A stretch of DNA of 64,000 nt from Triops longicaudatus (taxonomy: Eukaryota; Arthropoda; Branchiopoda; Notostraca; Triopsidae), in assembly GCA_022885665.1 (NCBI GenBank), contig JAGQDJ010000042.1, positions 1-64,000 of the forward strand. The letters run 5' to 3'. A program made the position numbers and the translations under genes. The notes below the pieces were generated by a model. It was not told where the DNA came from. It did not search any database and saw nothing but the letters and a program-made list of their open reading frames with translations. How positions within the stretch are numbered: the first letter of the stretch is position 1; each line of letters begins with the position of its first letter. Positions 1-37,100 of the stretch are shown here, one piece after another.

Positions 1-214
1 AAAAGGTATTTATCAATCTATGTAGTGAGTGGTGTGCTTGTAGGGTAAACGGAAGCTGCTTCCATATATGATTAAGAACCAGTTCTGCATGGATCATGGC
101 CAAGCGCATGATCAGCTTCGACTTCGTTCGTAAGGGTCACTAGAAAGTCACCGGAAGTTAGGTGCGGTTGGGATCTACGATACCTCTGCACATGTCCATG
201 TAGTCCAGTATTAA

Positions 215-1947
215 TATTAGCACGTCTTAGTATTATTTTTTAAACACTGAAAAGGGTCAATTTCTTAAGTTAATTTTCAAGCTAATTTTTTTTCCAAAAA
301 GTGAAATTTAAAGAGCGCGGAAAAGATATAATCTGGTAAAGGCTAATCTGTGTGAGTTAGGACTATTAGGAGGATGCATTAAAAGGTCCTGGAAAGTTTC
401 TACCGGGAAACCGCACTGACGCGCTACGTCTGTTTTCTCGATCACCAGTGAGAGAGCCACAAGTATGGCCGTAAGAAGGGGTTAGTGGGGGTTTAGCCTT
501 CCCCCCACCCTTCGAACCAAAAGCTGGTTACGACCCTGGTCACATATTTGCTCTTCTTACGTATCAGCGGATTTCAGCTGAATCAAAAGAAGTCCTTGTT
601 AGACGAAGACATTTCATTGTATCTAATGAACTGTCAAATGCGGGTTTGAATTCTCCAAAGTAGTTAGTTTATCTTCATCTATCCCTAAAGTGCGACTCGG
701 TCGGTCCCCAATTTGAACGCAAGAATGTAAATCGCGAAACTGTGCAAAGAAATTTGAATCGCTCATTCTTTTAGGGTTTGAGAACCATCGACTTTACAAT
801 TTTTTACCTGTTTTTGAAGCGGTGTGTCCTTCATAGAAAGCATAATTAGATATTACGATAATTTTCAGCGCTATCGTCCATCTGCCGGCGCAGAATAAAG
901 ATTTTGCTCTAAGGTCAGGAATCACCCAAATGATCGCTTGTGAACAAATAAAATGCACATATGCACTCAGAAAAACCTGATCTGTTTGAATTTGAAAGCG
1001 GTCAAAGGTGAAATAAAGACTTAGCGAACAATCTAATACAGATGTATTAACAAAGTATAATAGACTTTTATTTAACGTCCTACAAAGCGCTAAAGATAAC
1101 CGATCAAAAATTATTTTCAGCATTGGTAAATTTTGTAAGGAGTACGTCAGTAATCTGTGCTCAAAACAGAGCTTTACTGTAATCTCACAAAGTAAAACTC
1201 TGTTGGTTAGTTCGTACAGGTGAATGAGACGTATTACTAGCTTTTCTGTAGAGGAGGGATGGGGCAATGTGGGCACTTTTCTGCTTTTGACTTTTCTCTT
1301 CACGTGCGTACAAAATTCGAGCCCAAAATTTCACGTGTTCGATACGCTGCTATACTGGGTAATAATTGAGGTGTTGTACGTTCCAAAAAGACCAAAAACA
1401 AGATCAGATGATCATGAAAACTAGAGGCTCCTCGATGTGTACAAAATGAAATGCCTAGTACACAATTTGGACATGGGTGTACGACGAGCTGTCCATGCGT
1501 TTAGCTGTAGGGAAACTAGTTCATTTCCTTTATTTAAAAAAATACAGGACTTACAATAGCTTAGTGAAAACTAACACTTATTCTTATTATCGATAACGGA
1601 AACTTTCTAGCATTGACTTGTGTAAAATGATACACGATTTTAGAGTAATGCTTGGTGGGAACAAGAAAGGTAGCGTTGGAACTCCGCCATTTTTATTCAT
1701 TATATTATATTTGGTCTATGGGAGTGGTCAAATAGCTGGCATTTGAATTGAGGATAGGGCGCAGCGTTGCCAATCGGTGCCACTTCGAGGTAAAAATGGC
1801 TCAGTCCATAGCGTACAAAATCATCACTTTGGAGTTCTAAAACCTCGTACAAAGCCAGTTTAGTGCATTAATAGCTAATTCTTTCTAAAAATTATTCTCT
1901 AATTTACACTTTATACAGAAAATATTTTTGTTTAATTTTTCGATACA
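215..1947. repeat. Dispersed repeat family 1, longest copy (A)
   Basis: Reading by eye, 215..1030 aligns with 4660..5440 (copy B) and 1240..1947 aligns with 20045..20780 (copy C). Shared blocks include the stretch around 'gcgggtttgaa', the block 'gataattttcagcg', and the block ending in 'tgaaaactagag'. Copies B and C cover opposite ends, so copy A is the most complete. No terminal repeats, target duplications or transposase or reverse transcriptase motifs were recognised. A 169-codon minus-strand frame (1303..794) lies inside; its last part resembles the matching frame of copy B. The class is unknown. Confidence 0.7.
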
Positions 1948-1970
1948 TACGTTGAGCTGAACATCTAAAC

Positions 1971-2147
1971 CAGTGGTGCCCAACCTTTTTTCACCCGAGG
2001 GTCGCGCGCGACATGATATAAAATCTCGCGGGCCTGAATGTTCCGGTTTCGCCAGAATCATGCCGACGTTAAAAATGAAATTATGCAGTGATATACATGA
2101 GCGGTATAAATAAGCGGGCCGCATGAGGCACCTTCTTAACTATTTTT
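1971..2147 (+). mobile_element. Truncated hAT-type non-autonomous element
   Basis: The stretch starts with the terminal motif CAGTGGTGCCCAA and is closely similar over about 170 bp to the intact element at 33925..34132. The right end, with the other terminal repeat, is missing: similarity stops after 'gaggcaccttc', shortly before the N at 2148. It is therefore truncated or mis-assembled. It lies downstream of the stop codon of the minus-strand gene, possibly within its 3' untranslated region. Confidence 0.7.
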
Positions 2148-2271
2148 NCTCGCGGGCCTGAATGTTCCGGTTTCGCCAGAATCATGCCGACGTTAAAAAT
2201 GAAATTATGCAGTGATATACATGAGCGGTATAAATAAGCGGGCCGCATGAGGCACCTTCTTAACTATTTTT
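2025..2271. repeat. Exact 123-bp direct repeat around a single N
   Basis: Bases 2025..2147 and 2149..2271 are identical, separated only by the single N at 2148. Exact identity immediately on both sides of the only ambiguous base suggests a gap-joining or scaffolding artefact rather than a natural tandem duplication. Confidence 0.9.
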
Positions 2272-2544
2272 GTCCAATACAGCAGAATGAATGTGAAAGA
2301 ACAGCAGCACACTTTTCAAAGGATTTGGTATCTTGTATTTACCTGTTATCAAAAGGCAGTTTTGACATTTGACAATGATGTTATCAACAACGACTATTTG
2401 AGGTGACAAAAATGGAACAGCAGAACAAAAATTTGATTGCACATTATCTCATTTTCTCACCTACCAGAAAAACAGAAGAAATGATGGGGAACTAAAAATT
2501 CTATCCGCCGAAAAAAAATATTCTCAGTTCACACCTTTTGCTCA
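2272..2544 (-). other. Region downstream of the knk-like stop codon
   Basis: This probably contains the 3' untranslated region of the minus-strand gene. I found no convincing AATAAA on the minus strand close to the stop codon, so the transcript end is not placed. Confidence 0.4.
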
Positions 2545-27941
<25,397 letters not shown>

Positions 27942-28380
27942 GTGGCCGCCAAAGAAGAAGATGCAGATTCCTCTGCTCAAGGGTGTGTCAACCTGTAACA
28001 CTGTTTTTCCCCACCTTTTGGCTTCCCAGTGGTATTCCCCACTTGCAATCGAACCAGACAACTAATTGTCACTGTCACCGAATTCACTTTGATGTCCCGT
28101 AACTGCCGAATCCGCTGATTTTTAATGGAAAGACACTAAATAATGGGCTTGGCAGCGAGAGCGTCTTGTACTGGGACGCCAGTTAAGCCAACTGTGCGTG
28201 AGTTGGACCTTGTAGCGTGCGAAAGCACGAAGAAACCCGGTGGCGGTTTTCCAGGTACTAAAGAAAATTTCGAAATTCCTCCTCCTCCCTGCTCCTTCAA
28301 GTGTGTGGTGTGTGAAAGAAAGCCCAAATACGTAACTTAGAATGCAATTTTCCAGCGACGGGGGGAGAGAGACTAGGGGT

Positions 28381-28387
28381 TTATATA
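28381..28387 (-). promoter_or_regulatory. Possible TATA box of the knk-like gene
   Basis: On the minus strand the sequence reads TATATAAACCCC, about 440 bases upstream of the ATG. No strong initiator is visible about 30 bases downstream, and a further 5' exon could exist, so the assignment is tentative. Confidence 0.3.
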
Positions 28388-31300
28388 ATGCACCACAACA
28401 GGTACTTTGCCTTAAGGCAAATTCAGTTCAGCCATTCTCTATTAGCCCGCCTTTTACCAGTTCTCTTCTTCTTGGACTGCCCTGAGGATACAAACGAGCC
28501 CAATGTTACTGACGGAAAGCCCTTCTTGCTACTAGAAATCGGTAAGTCATTCAGTTGACGCAGTGTTGAATGATTCACATATGGGTCACAACTTCCGGTG
28601 TCGAAACGCACGTTGGCAAATTTTGCTTAAAAAGGTACAAATAAAAAAGAAAATAATCACCGACGGGGAAATCTTGGTTGCGTTATTGTAATACGGGGAC
28701 AAAAAGCGGCAAAACCAGACTGGGAAGTTTTTCTCCCCGTAGAAGAGCGTTAAACGTTTGAAAGTCAATGAAGCAACAATCGTCGGAGCGCTTTCACGTT
28801 TTCAGTGCCGTAAGGAGGCGAGAGATGCTGGGATGAACTCCCCCTCTGCCAGCTTTTAGTGATCGATGGTCTTTGAATGGGAGAAAAGAAGCAGCGTAGG
28901 AGCAGGGAGAAGGAGGAACAGATTGCCGATACCGGCAAACTTTCACGTTTGCCACGTCGGTTGGAAGGGGGCTGCTCGTCGTCGTTCGTCAGTTCAATCA
29001 CTTTAAAGAATCAAATAGCTTCGCACTTGGACTTAAATAAAGGAACTGAACACAATTTCCAACCCCAACCGACTTTGGCTATGGATTATTCTTCTTCTTC
29101 GGCTTCTGTTGGTCCTTTTTTTGCCGCTACCACCAGTTCTCCCAAAACGCTTAAGTACTGGAAGGCGAGGCAACTCCCGGAAATGGAAAACTGGCTTGTT
29201 GAACTTGTTTAATATCCTGCATCAATTTCGCTTTATTTGACAAAAAGTCTTCGAAGAGTTGCGTTCTTTTTTCCGCTCACCTACAAGAAAAACAGGACAG
29301 AAAGCAATAATAAAATCCTATTAAGAGACCAGAAAGCCAAACTGCAAGTCAATTTCCATTCTTTGAAGAAAATATAGACGATTTATAAATAAATCAATTA
29401 AATTAAATTTCTTCACTTTCTCCAAGTTAGAGAAGTGTAAAATTCCGGAAAAGCAATACTTGAAATGCATATCATTTTATTGTATGAAGCTTTTCTGGTT
29501 AGGTATGATTTGTGCTCATGTAGTTCACTTCTATGCTCATATTTTGAATTAAGGTTTCGCTTAATTTATACTTTCCCTTTATGCTAACTTTGTCGGTCAT
29601 AAAACATTGTAATTTTGCTCCCACTATTCATCCACATCTTAATTTCAAAAATATACAGTTTGTCATGGTCTTTGTTTATCCTCATTTCGTAACAGTTAAC
29701 TTTCTTCTATCCATTTAGACACTGTTCTCTAAAATATATTTCTTTGATCTTACTCTTGTTATTTAACTACTAATTGCAAATACTGTTTTAATTCTTTCAT
29801 TTGTTATTTTCGCAAAAGTGTCAAGAGGCAAAGTCTCCGACAGCTTTTGAAAAAATCACTGAAAAACTTTTTTTAAATAATTATTCCTTTCTTTCTGTTG
29901 CCTTTTTTAGTTACTCTTTCATTAATTGAGATTTAGTTATGTTTATTTTATTACCAATTTTATTCTTACAGTATGTTTTATTTTGTACCTTTCTTATTAA
30001 GTGGAGTCTTAAGCGTTCTCGGAATGCAATAAGGTAATCTATGTCAGTTTTTTCGGCGGTAAACGAGATCATTCAGTCGACCAAGTGAAAAGGATTCCAT
30101 GCTTTTTCCCAAAGGACTACCGAAGAAACTGGAGAAAAAAGGTCCAAGATGCCGCCAATCCTGGGCAAGTCAGTCACGCAACGTAACAGACTCCCAACGA
30201 TACAGTCGTACAATACATGCACACATGAGAAACTGGTGTGTAAATCATCGTTTTTACCCTATCAGTAGGTAGGATTTAAAGGAGTCAGCTTGGTGACTTC
30301 ACACTCCACTTCCCACCTCCTCAATGTCCCTATTTGTTACCCTTCCCCAATTCTCACCTCAACACAGCACCGAGCACTAAAGCTGACTGAAATGCGCTCA
30401 ATTCTTATAGTTCATGCATTCCCGTAATTAAACTTGCTATTTCTTCACTTTGCGTTCGCATAACAATAAATTGAAAAGATATAATGGAATAAGTGAAAAA
30501 AATATTTTGGAGGCGATTTAACACAGTTCAATCACAAAACAGATACAAATAATTAAGATATTGGGAAACGAAGTTATGAATAGGATTTTAGGTGACTTAC
30601 GAGGTTTATGCAGATGAGTATCGAATAGGGAAAATATCTGGAGTAGGCTTACCTAAGTAGTTTGTGAAGATGTAGATCTAGCTGTTAGAAAACATTCTTT
30701 TTGTTTTCATATGGATTGTTTCTCGTGGATTTGATGTAAAATAGGACGATTTTCCGCTTTGTTTCAGGCGAAATGGACGAGGCAGCGCGATGGCGAAATG
30801 TTTATGTCAAGCCGTAGTGCTATTGTCCAATTCACAACGTCTTCTGCTTCGTATCACTGAAGAACGCGTTAGAGACTGGGAGAGGCTTTGACTAATCACG
30901 ATTGGACTACAGTCCGTGTTCGTAAATCGAAGATAATGAGAGCGTGGAGACAGAAAGAGAGACGGAGAGTGGTTTGGCGGATTTGCGGTTGAAGTAGCTC
31001 AGAGTCAATGCTTGCACTAATTACGGCACGTAATTGGAACCCGGTACTGTCAACGTGAACTATGGAAAAGTTTCACCCCTTTGCGGAAGATTTTCTTTTT
31101 CGTCTTCACCTCTTCCGTTTCGACGCTTTGAGACGTAAAGGGGTAAGTCGGAATCCTAAATGTTTAAAAAATGCTCGTTCTCCATCACCCTCCACTTTTC
31201 GGGACAAAACAAGCTTTTGGAGGGTGAAAAGGCTCGGACCGCTCCACGTTCGGACCGCTTTTGCGAGGACAACTTCTCGCTGACCCATTTGTAGCACACG

Positions 31301-31950
31301 CCAGAACTGGTACTCTGCGCTACCGTAGCTGCTGCTTGACAGCTGCGCACGGGAGGAAAGAAACCCTTTTAACCCACATGGCCGATCACGGGGCTCGGAT
31401 CAACTAGCGTACGATGGCACTTGACGATAGATTACATGCATACAAGAACGGATTCCTTGGGCATTTTCTTTTTTTCTTGTTTACGGTTAGTTGGTGAAAA
31501 TCACTGCACAAAAAAAAACACATGATGGGAAAGCAAAACGCGTTGATGGGTCTCCCCTCAAAAGGTCTGGAAATCAGACGCATGATGGCGTTGTTGGGCG
31601 GTGTTGTCGATGCTGAAAGCTTCACGGAAGAATCCTCTACGTTGCGTTGGTTGAAAAGCGACAAACTCTACAGTTGATGCTTTAATGCTACAGTTTAATA
31701 ATTACAATAAGTAATTTCAAGTAGACACAAGCCTTTTATGAGCGAATAACAAAGGGGAATTTCAGGCATCCTACTGTAAAAATAATTCAAGAATCAAATT
31801 TTTTGACAGTAATGTTGCCGTTAGGGATATCTACTGTACTAGCTTAAGGGTTCTTTCAAAGAAGCTTTTATTAGTTTTGTGAGCTATGGCTGAATTTCGC
31901 TATTTTTTATAAAGTAAGATGGAAATTTATCGGACAAATTAATGCAATAC

Positions 31951-32135
31951 GCCCCCGCATCCAGGGGGGGGGGGGGCGGGAGAGTTGTAGAGGCCTGTAC
32001 ACCCCCATGAAATGTTAAGTATATAATGATAATCATAGGCGACTAGCAAAGTGTCCAAAAAATTGCTTATGGAAGACCCCTGCCCCCTAAACTCCAACCC
32101 CTCCCCCTTCCAGACCAAAATCCCTGATCCAGTAG
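31951..32135 (-). repeat. G-rich dispersed repeat family 2, copy 3 (inverted)
   Basis: Read on the minus strand it gives 'ggattttggtctgg', G-runs, 'caattttttggacac', 'tcgcctatgattatcatt', and a GGGGGTG block, the family order. It ends about 13 bases from the AAT array at 32149. Confidence 0.7.
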
Positions 32136-32148
32136 GTCTGATTTAAAA

Positions 32149-32311
<163 letters not shown>

Positions 32312-32834
32312 GGTAAACAGGAATGAAAACAGGTCAAGTACTTTTTGTGACGTCATGGCCGAAATTTTACGATTGTGCTTTATTTTTGCTTCATTGTGGT
32401 TTATCTCTATCCAGAGTTTCTATTTGACTTCATTGTTCGCTCATTGCTGTTAGTCACAGTAGCAGACTTATCTTTCATGGAGGAAGGGATGTTCCTATCT
32501 TTTATTTGTGAAAATCCTGGAAATTGTGTACGTGCTGTACATTAACAGAGAGGCAATGATTGAACAAGTTTTTTTCAGTGGTTCTGATCTCATGGTCTCC
32601 TTATTTCGCATCGAATTTAGATCATAATTGACAAATTGCTTACGATTCTACTATAAAATCGTTACACATCCGAACAAAGCCAGGAGCTTTTTACAGGATA
32701 CAGGCCAGAACCATAATTCGAATAAAATGATCCTCTCAACTCTTAGATTGTCAAATGACATTTGTTGTCATTTTCTTTAGTAAACAGAGTTGAGAGCTAA
32801 AAACACTCATTAGTAAACAGGAAACCTTGACAGT

Positions 32835-33000
32835 TCCATAGCCAGGAGGATTAGGGGTCCACCCCAAAACCCCGAAATTTCTAGTTAGAATTGCGAACAT
32901 AATTCCAAATGTCCGATAAAATTGCGTATTGACCCCCCCCCCACCCCCCACCCAGAAACTCAAAAAAAAACTCCGAACCAAAATCGTGGCTACGGACTTG
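32835..33000 (-). repeat. G-rich dispersed repeat family 2, copy 4 (inverted)
   Basis: On the minus strand: 'gtagccacgattttggttc', A/T and G-runs, 'caatacgcaattttatcgg', 'ttatgttcgcaatt', 'atttcggggttttggggt', 'cctaatcctcctggc'. This shares the long block caatacgcaattttat with copy 2. Confidence 0.75.
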
Positions 33001-33924
33001 TTAGTGATATCTTGCACTACTTCGCTGAAAGCGACTGAGATCCCGTTGTCACTCATTACATGACGATGAGAGGTTATAAAGGTTATGGAACGAACTTGGA
33101 ATTCTTATTCACAATAGACGGATCACAGTTAAGGCAAGCAAATCATCGGTAAAGAATTAGACTACGTGCATTGCGGAAGTACAGGAGATTCCGCTGATTG
33201 AATCTTGAGCGCATGATTACAATGTTCTTTAATGTTTACCCATTTCTTTAGCGGTCGTATTTAATGCAGTCTGAGCGTAATAACCCCAGGGCTTGACTAG
33301 CTAATTTGGATTTCCTTGGTAAGTCGCAATTACTCACCGAATAAAACATTACGAATAAAAGCAAGATTTTGATTTACTAAGGAATATGTTACTATTTTCC
33401 CTTGTTGACCTTGCTTTTTGCGTATAAAACGACACTAGAAATAAAAACTGTAGTTAGTGAAGAGTTTCAGCTACGCTCAACCTGAGATAAATACATTCTT
33501 TTTTTCTACATAATTCTATTTCGTTATAACAACTGCATGGGCGCTATAAAATCTCCTGAAATTTTGGATAGCAACAACAGGAGACGCACCGAGGCGCAAC
33601 GTAGTTGAAGATACAAAAACGAAAGTGGCGAGCACGGCATGGCAAGCGACCTGGGAATCAGCGAGTTGGAACACCTAATTTTCTTCCTCACTTATTAATG
33701 ACGAAAGCGAACACGAGTTTTAAACAAATTCCATTACACGTCGGTACAATTCGTTTCTGAATTGTGTCTTCTTTGCAAGTGCCGCCAATTCCTTCCTAAA
33801 ATGGACGTCATCAACTTCTGTTGCGCCCTTAATCGGGGACCAAAATCCTTTCTTTCAATTCATAACTGGATTACCGACTCTCTTTTACCAAACAATACAG
33901 ATAAAATGTATTGATGTACTAAAC

Positions 33925-34132
33925 CAGTGGTGCCCAAACTTCTTTCACCCAAGGGCCACGCGTGGCATGATATAAAATCTCGCGGGCCTGAATGTTCCGG
34001 TTTCGCCAGAATCCTGCCGACGTTAAAAATGAAATTCTGCAGTGATATACATGAGCGGTATAAATGAACGGGCCGTATGAGGCACCTTCACGGGCCGGAT
34101 TTGGCCCGCGGGCCGTAGTTTGGGCACCACTG
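33925..34132. mobile_element. 208-bp hAT-type non-autonomous element with perfect TSD
   Basis: The 16-bp inverted ends CAGTGGTGCCCAAACT are perfect, and identical 8-bp target duplications TACTAAAC flank the element (33917..33924 and 34133..34140). There is no coding capacity. A truncated relative lies at 1971. The GGCCCGCGGGCC palindrome near the right end resembles that of many animal hAT MITEs. Confidence 0.92.
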
Positions 34133-37100
34133 TACTAAACTGTTTGTAAGTGAGAGTGGGACAGATAGGAACATCAGGAATATTCTTTAAATTGTTCACG
34201 TACGAACTTGGTAACTAGACTGAACTTATGGGTTAAGAATAATTAGTTCAACCTCAGCGTTCGGAAGTTACACATGTTTGTTTGAGGAACACCTTTAGAT
34301 TTGTGTTTGTAAATACTCACACTACGTATGAGGCGTCATTATAAATACAAAAAAGTACTCGATTTTTTACATTGGCAAGATCTTAAGCAAGCTAAATCAT
34401 TAGACACAAAGCTTACAGCAGCTAGAAACTTACCTCTTTCTTCTCCTCCGAACATCCAACTTCCGAAGTTCAAAACGGTGTACGGGACACATTAGGCACA
34501 CTGTACTTACAAGATTGTACTGGCATATCGGAACAAAGGTTGAACAGCAATTTTAACTCGTTTTTGTATAGTCTAAAATACGTGCAACTCACTGCATCAA
34601 AAATTTTGCTTTCCTTCACATTTTTTACTAAAACTGATTTATTTTACTACTATCTTCATATATGTGCAAGCCAGCGAACCATAAACGAACATTTTGTTTT
34701 CCTCGACCGCTGCTATCAAGTAATGAAAAGCATTTATTTGTCTACTGAAAAGTTTGATTGCATGTAGCAGAGTGAAGTAATGAAAAGAAAAATGACGTTC
34801 TTGACGTTTGCCGCTAAAAATCGCTTTGTCCCGCCTGTGCCTCACGTTACTCCCGAACTGCATTGCGTCTACGTGACAGATCGGAACAGAAATTGAGATT
34901 TACACAAATAAGCATATCGTCGTTTCCATAATTCGTAATCTAGAACTATCAATCGCAAAAATAGCGACGATAACCAGCCTCTTTAAGATGGGCAAAAGTT
35001 TTCCGTTACATTACATGCAGAGGCCAACATAAATAAATACTTGAAAAACGTCCCGATCTGCCACACTCTGTCAAATACAAACTAGTTGCTCTTAATTCCA
35101 ACACAAGTTAAGCTCTGGGTTAATGGGCTAGTTAACAGTTCCAAACACAACAATTGTACTACTGCTAGTTATTATGACATTTGGTCTAACTTGCTTTCAA
35201 ATAACTCACGACGGAGAATTTGCACGATCGTGCTTTAAGCGTGATTATTACGAAAGACTTGTTTTAATTGGCATTATCGTTTTGATTCCAATTCCACAAG
35301 TATCCTCTGTTAACTTACTAATTTTACGTATTATATTTTTTATAACTTACTTATTTAACTTTATTTATTTTCACAATGAATTTTCCTACACTATTTAGCT
35401 CCACCAATGTCAATCATAGCTGTTGCCCAAGCAAAACGTTTGTGCCTTTCGAATTACAAAATTAATTGTTACTCATTAGCAAAGCGTCACGTTAGTTGAC
35501 ATCATGGGACGTTGTCGTCATCGAGATAATACACAATTTAAAAAATTCACCAACTTTTGGGGCAAAAATCGCCCTAAAAACTTAGACTGGCGCGATTGAA
35601 CACCAAAACTGGGAGATGGTTGTCTCGCCCGAAAGGCGGTAAACTGATCACCAAAAACTGGTGCATTTGAATCCCCTAAAAGCTGGTAAAAAAAAGTCCC
35701 TGAAATGGGAAGTGCTGTGTTAAACTTTAGTAATTATAACCTCCTAATTAAGGCAGCTATGAAACTAAGATTTGAAAGAATGCTGCCGTAAAACCGGGGG
35801 TTGTAATACACTTAATGTAGTATATTCTATAAGTGAAGGCCATGCATAGTTTCATTTATATTCTTTTATTTGCTCAATAATTTAGATGTCTTCGTGCAAC
35901 TGACAAAACGAATCACACGAGTGACACAGAAAACACCTTTCACGCATAGTACATTTCCACCAACATACCCATGACATTACAGGCGAAATGCACAATAAAG
36001 CGTGCTAATGTGTACAGTGAATGACACAAGTGAACAGCAAGTTTTTAAAATAATGCAAGCTCTCAGTACTCAGCTTTTCGAACAATTTCATAAGCAGTAA
36101 AATAACACACCAGAAAAACAATCAACCTTATTCAACAAAAATCCAAAACGCTGTAAAACAACACATACAACTTCACTTCACATATCACTTTAGAAGATGA
36201 CCCGTGCCACGATAGTCGCAAACGGTTGATAGTTCTGTGTCTTGGCAAACGAAAGGATGGAACATGCTGCCAAGTCTGTAACCATGTGCTGCTCCTTGAC
36301 GTTAAAGTTTCGAGAACAAAACCATGCGTACACATGAGGGCACGTTTTCTTCAACTTATACTTAGGAATTCACTGGGAACTATACAATTTCAAGTGACAA
36401 TACGATAAACTTGCCCAACTTATCTAAACTAAACCCGAGGAACTGGATTCTTTTGGCCACAGCAACTCGCAACGCACCACAATGCCAGCTCTCATGCCCC
36501 ACCCCTTCCATGCCTAACGGTTTTGCGTAAGGCTCTCAGCCAATAGGAAGGAGTTACAGCATTCAAATTTCTGGCTTTTAAATCTTTCCCGCTTTAGCCC
36601 CAACATGAAGGTGAGACATAGTCGAGTGAATAGGAAATGTGACGGAATGAAATGAGCGCTATGTTTTTACGTATTAGATATTACAACGACCGTGTATCCG
36701 ACGCAAAAAAGTAGCCACTTACGTAATTTAAACCTGGTAAGAAAAATGTCAATGATTAACTTGTTCCTTTTAAGTAGGGATATCAAATTATAGGAATATT
36801 GTGTACGTCATTTTTAACTTTCTTAACTTTGCTGGGTCTTGGGACACGTAACCAAAAATTGGGAATATGTCGATAAAAATTTGCCGAGTTTGACTCAATT
36901 TGAGTATATGCTACTCACTTTGAGCAAAGAGTGACCCAAGATTTAGGAGGAACAAACCATATTTTGACGGAGGTTCCATTATATGGTGGCAACTACAAGT
37001 CTTAGGGAGGTACAAAGCACCCATTTTTGGGACCCATTTTTTTACAGTTGTTAGTTAGACTATGTTGAAACTTTGATTAATACTTTCTATGATACGCCAT

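Noticed and set aside
794..1303. 169-codon minus-strand frame as an independent gene
   Set aside because: It lies inside dispersed repeat copy A, has no known domain and is broken in copy B. Kept only as an observation on the repeat.
28136..28340. Frames on both strands upstream of the knk-like ATG, considered as an upstream ORF
   Set aside because: The minus-strand frame begins at TTG, not ATG, and shows no motif.
28877..29212. 111-codon plus-strand frame, Ser- and Lys-rich
   Set aside because: No domain, no splice support, composition typical of chance frames.
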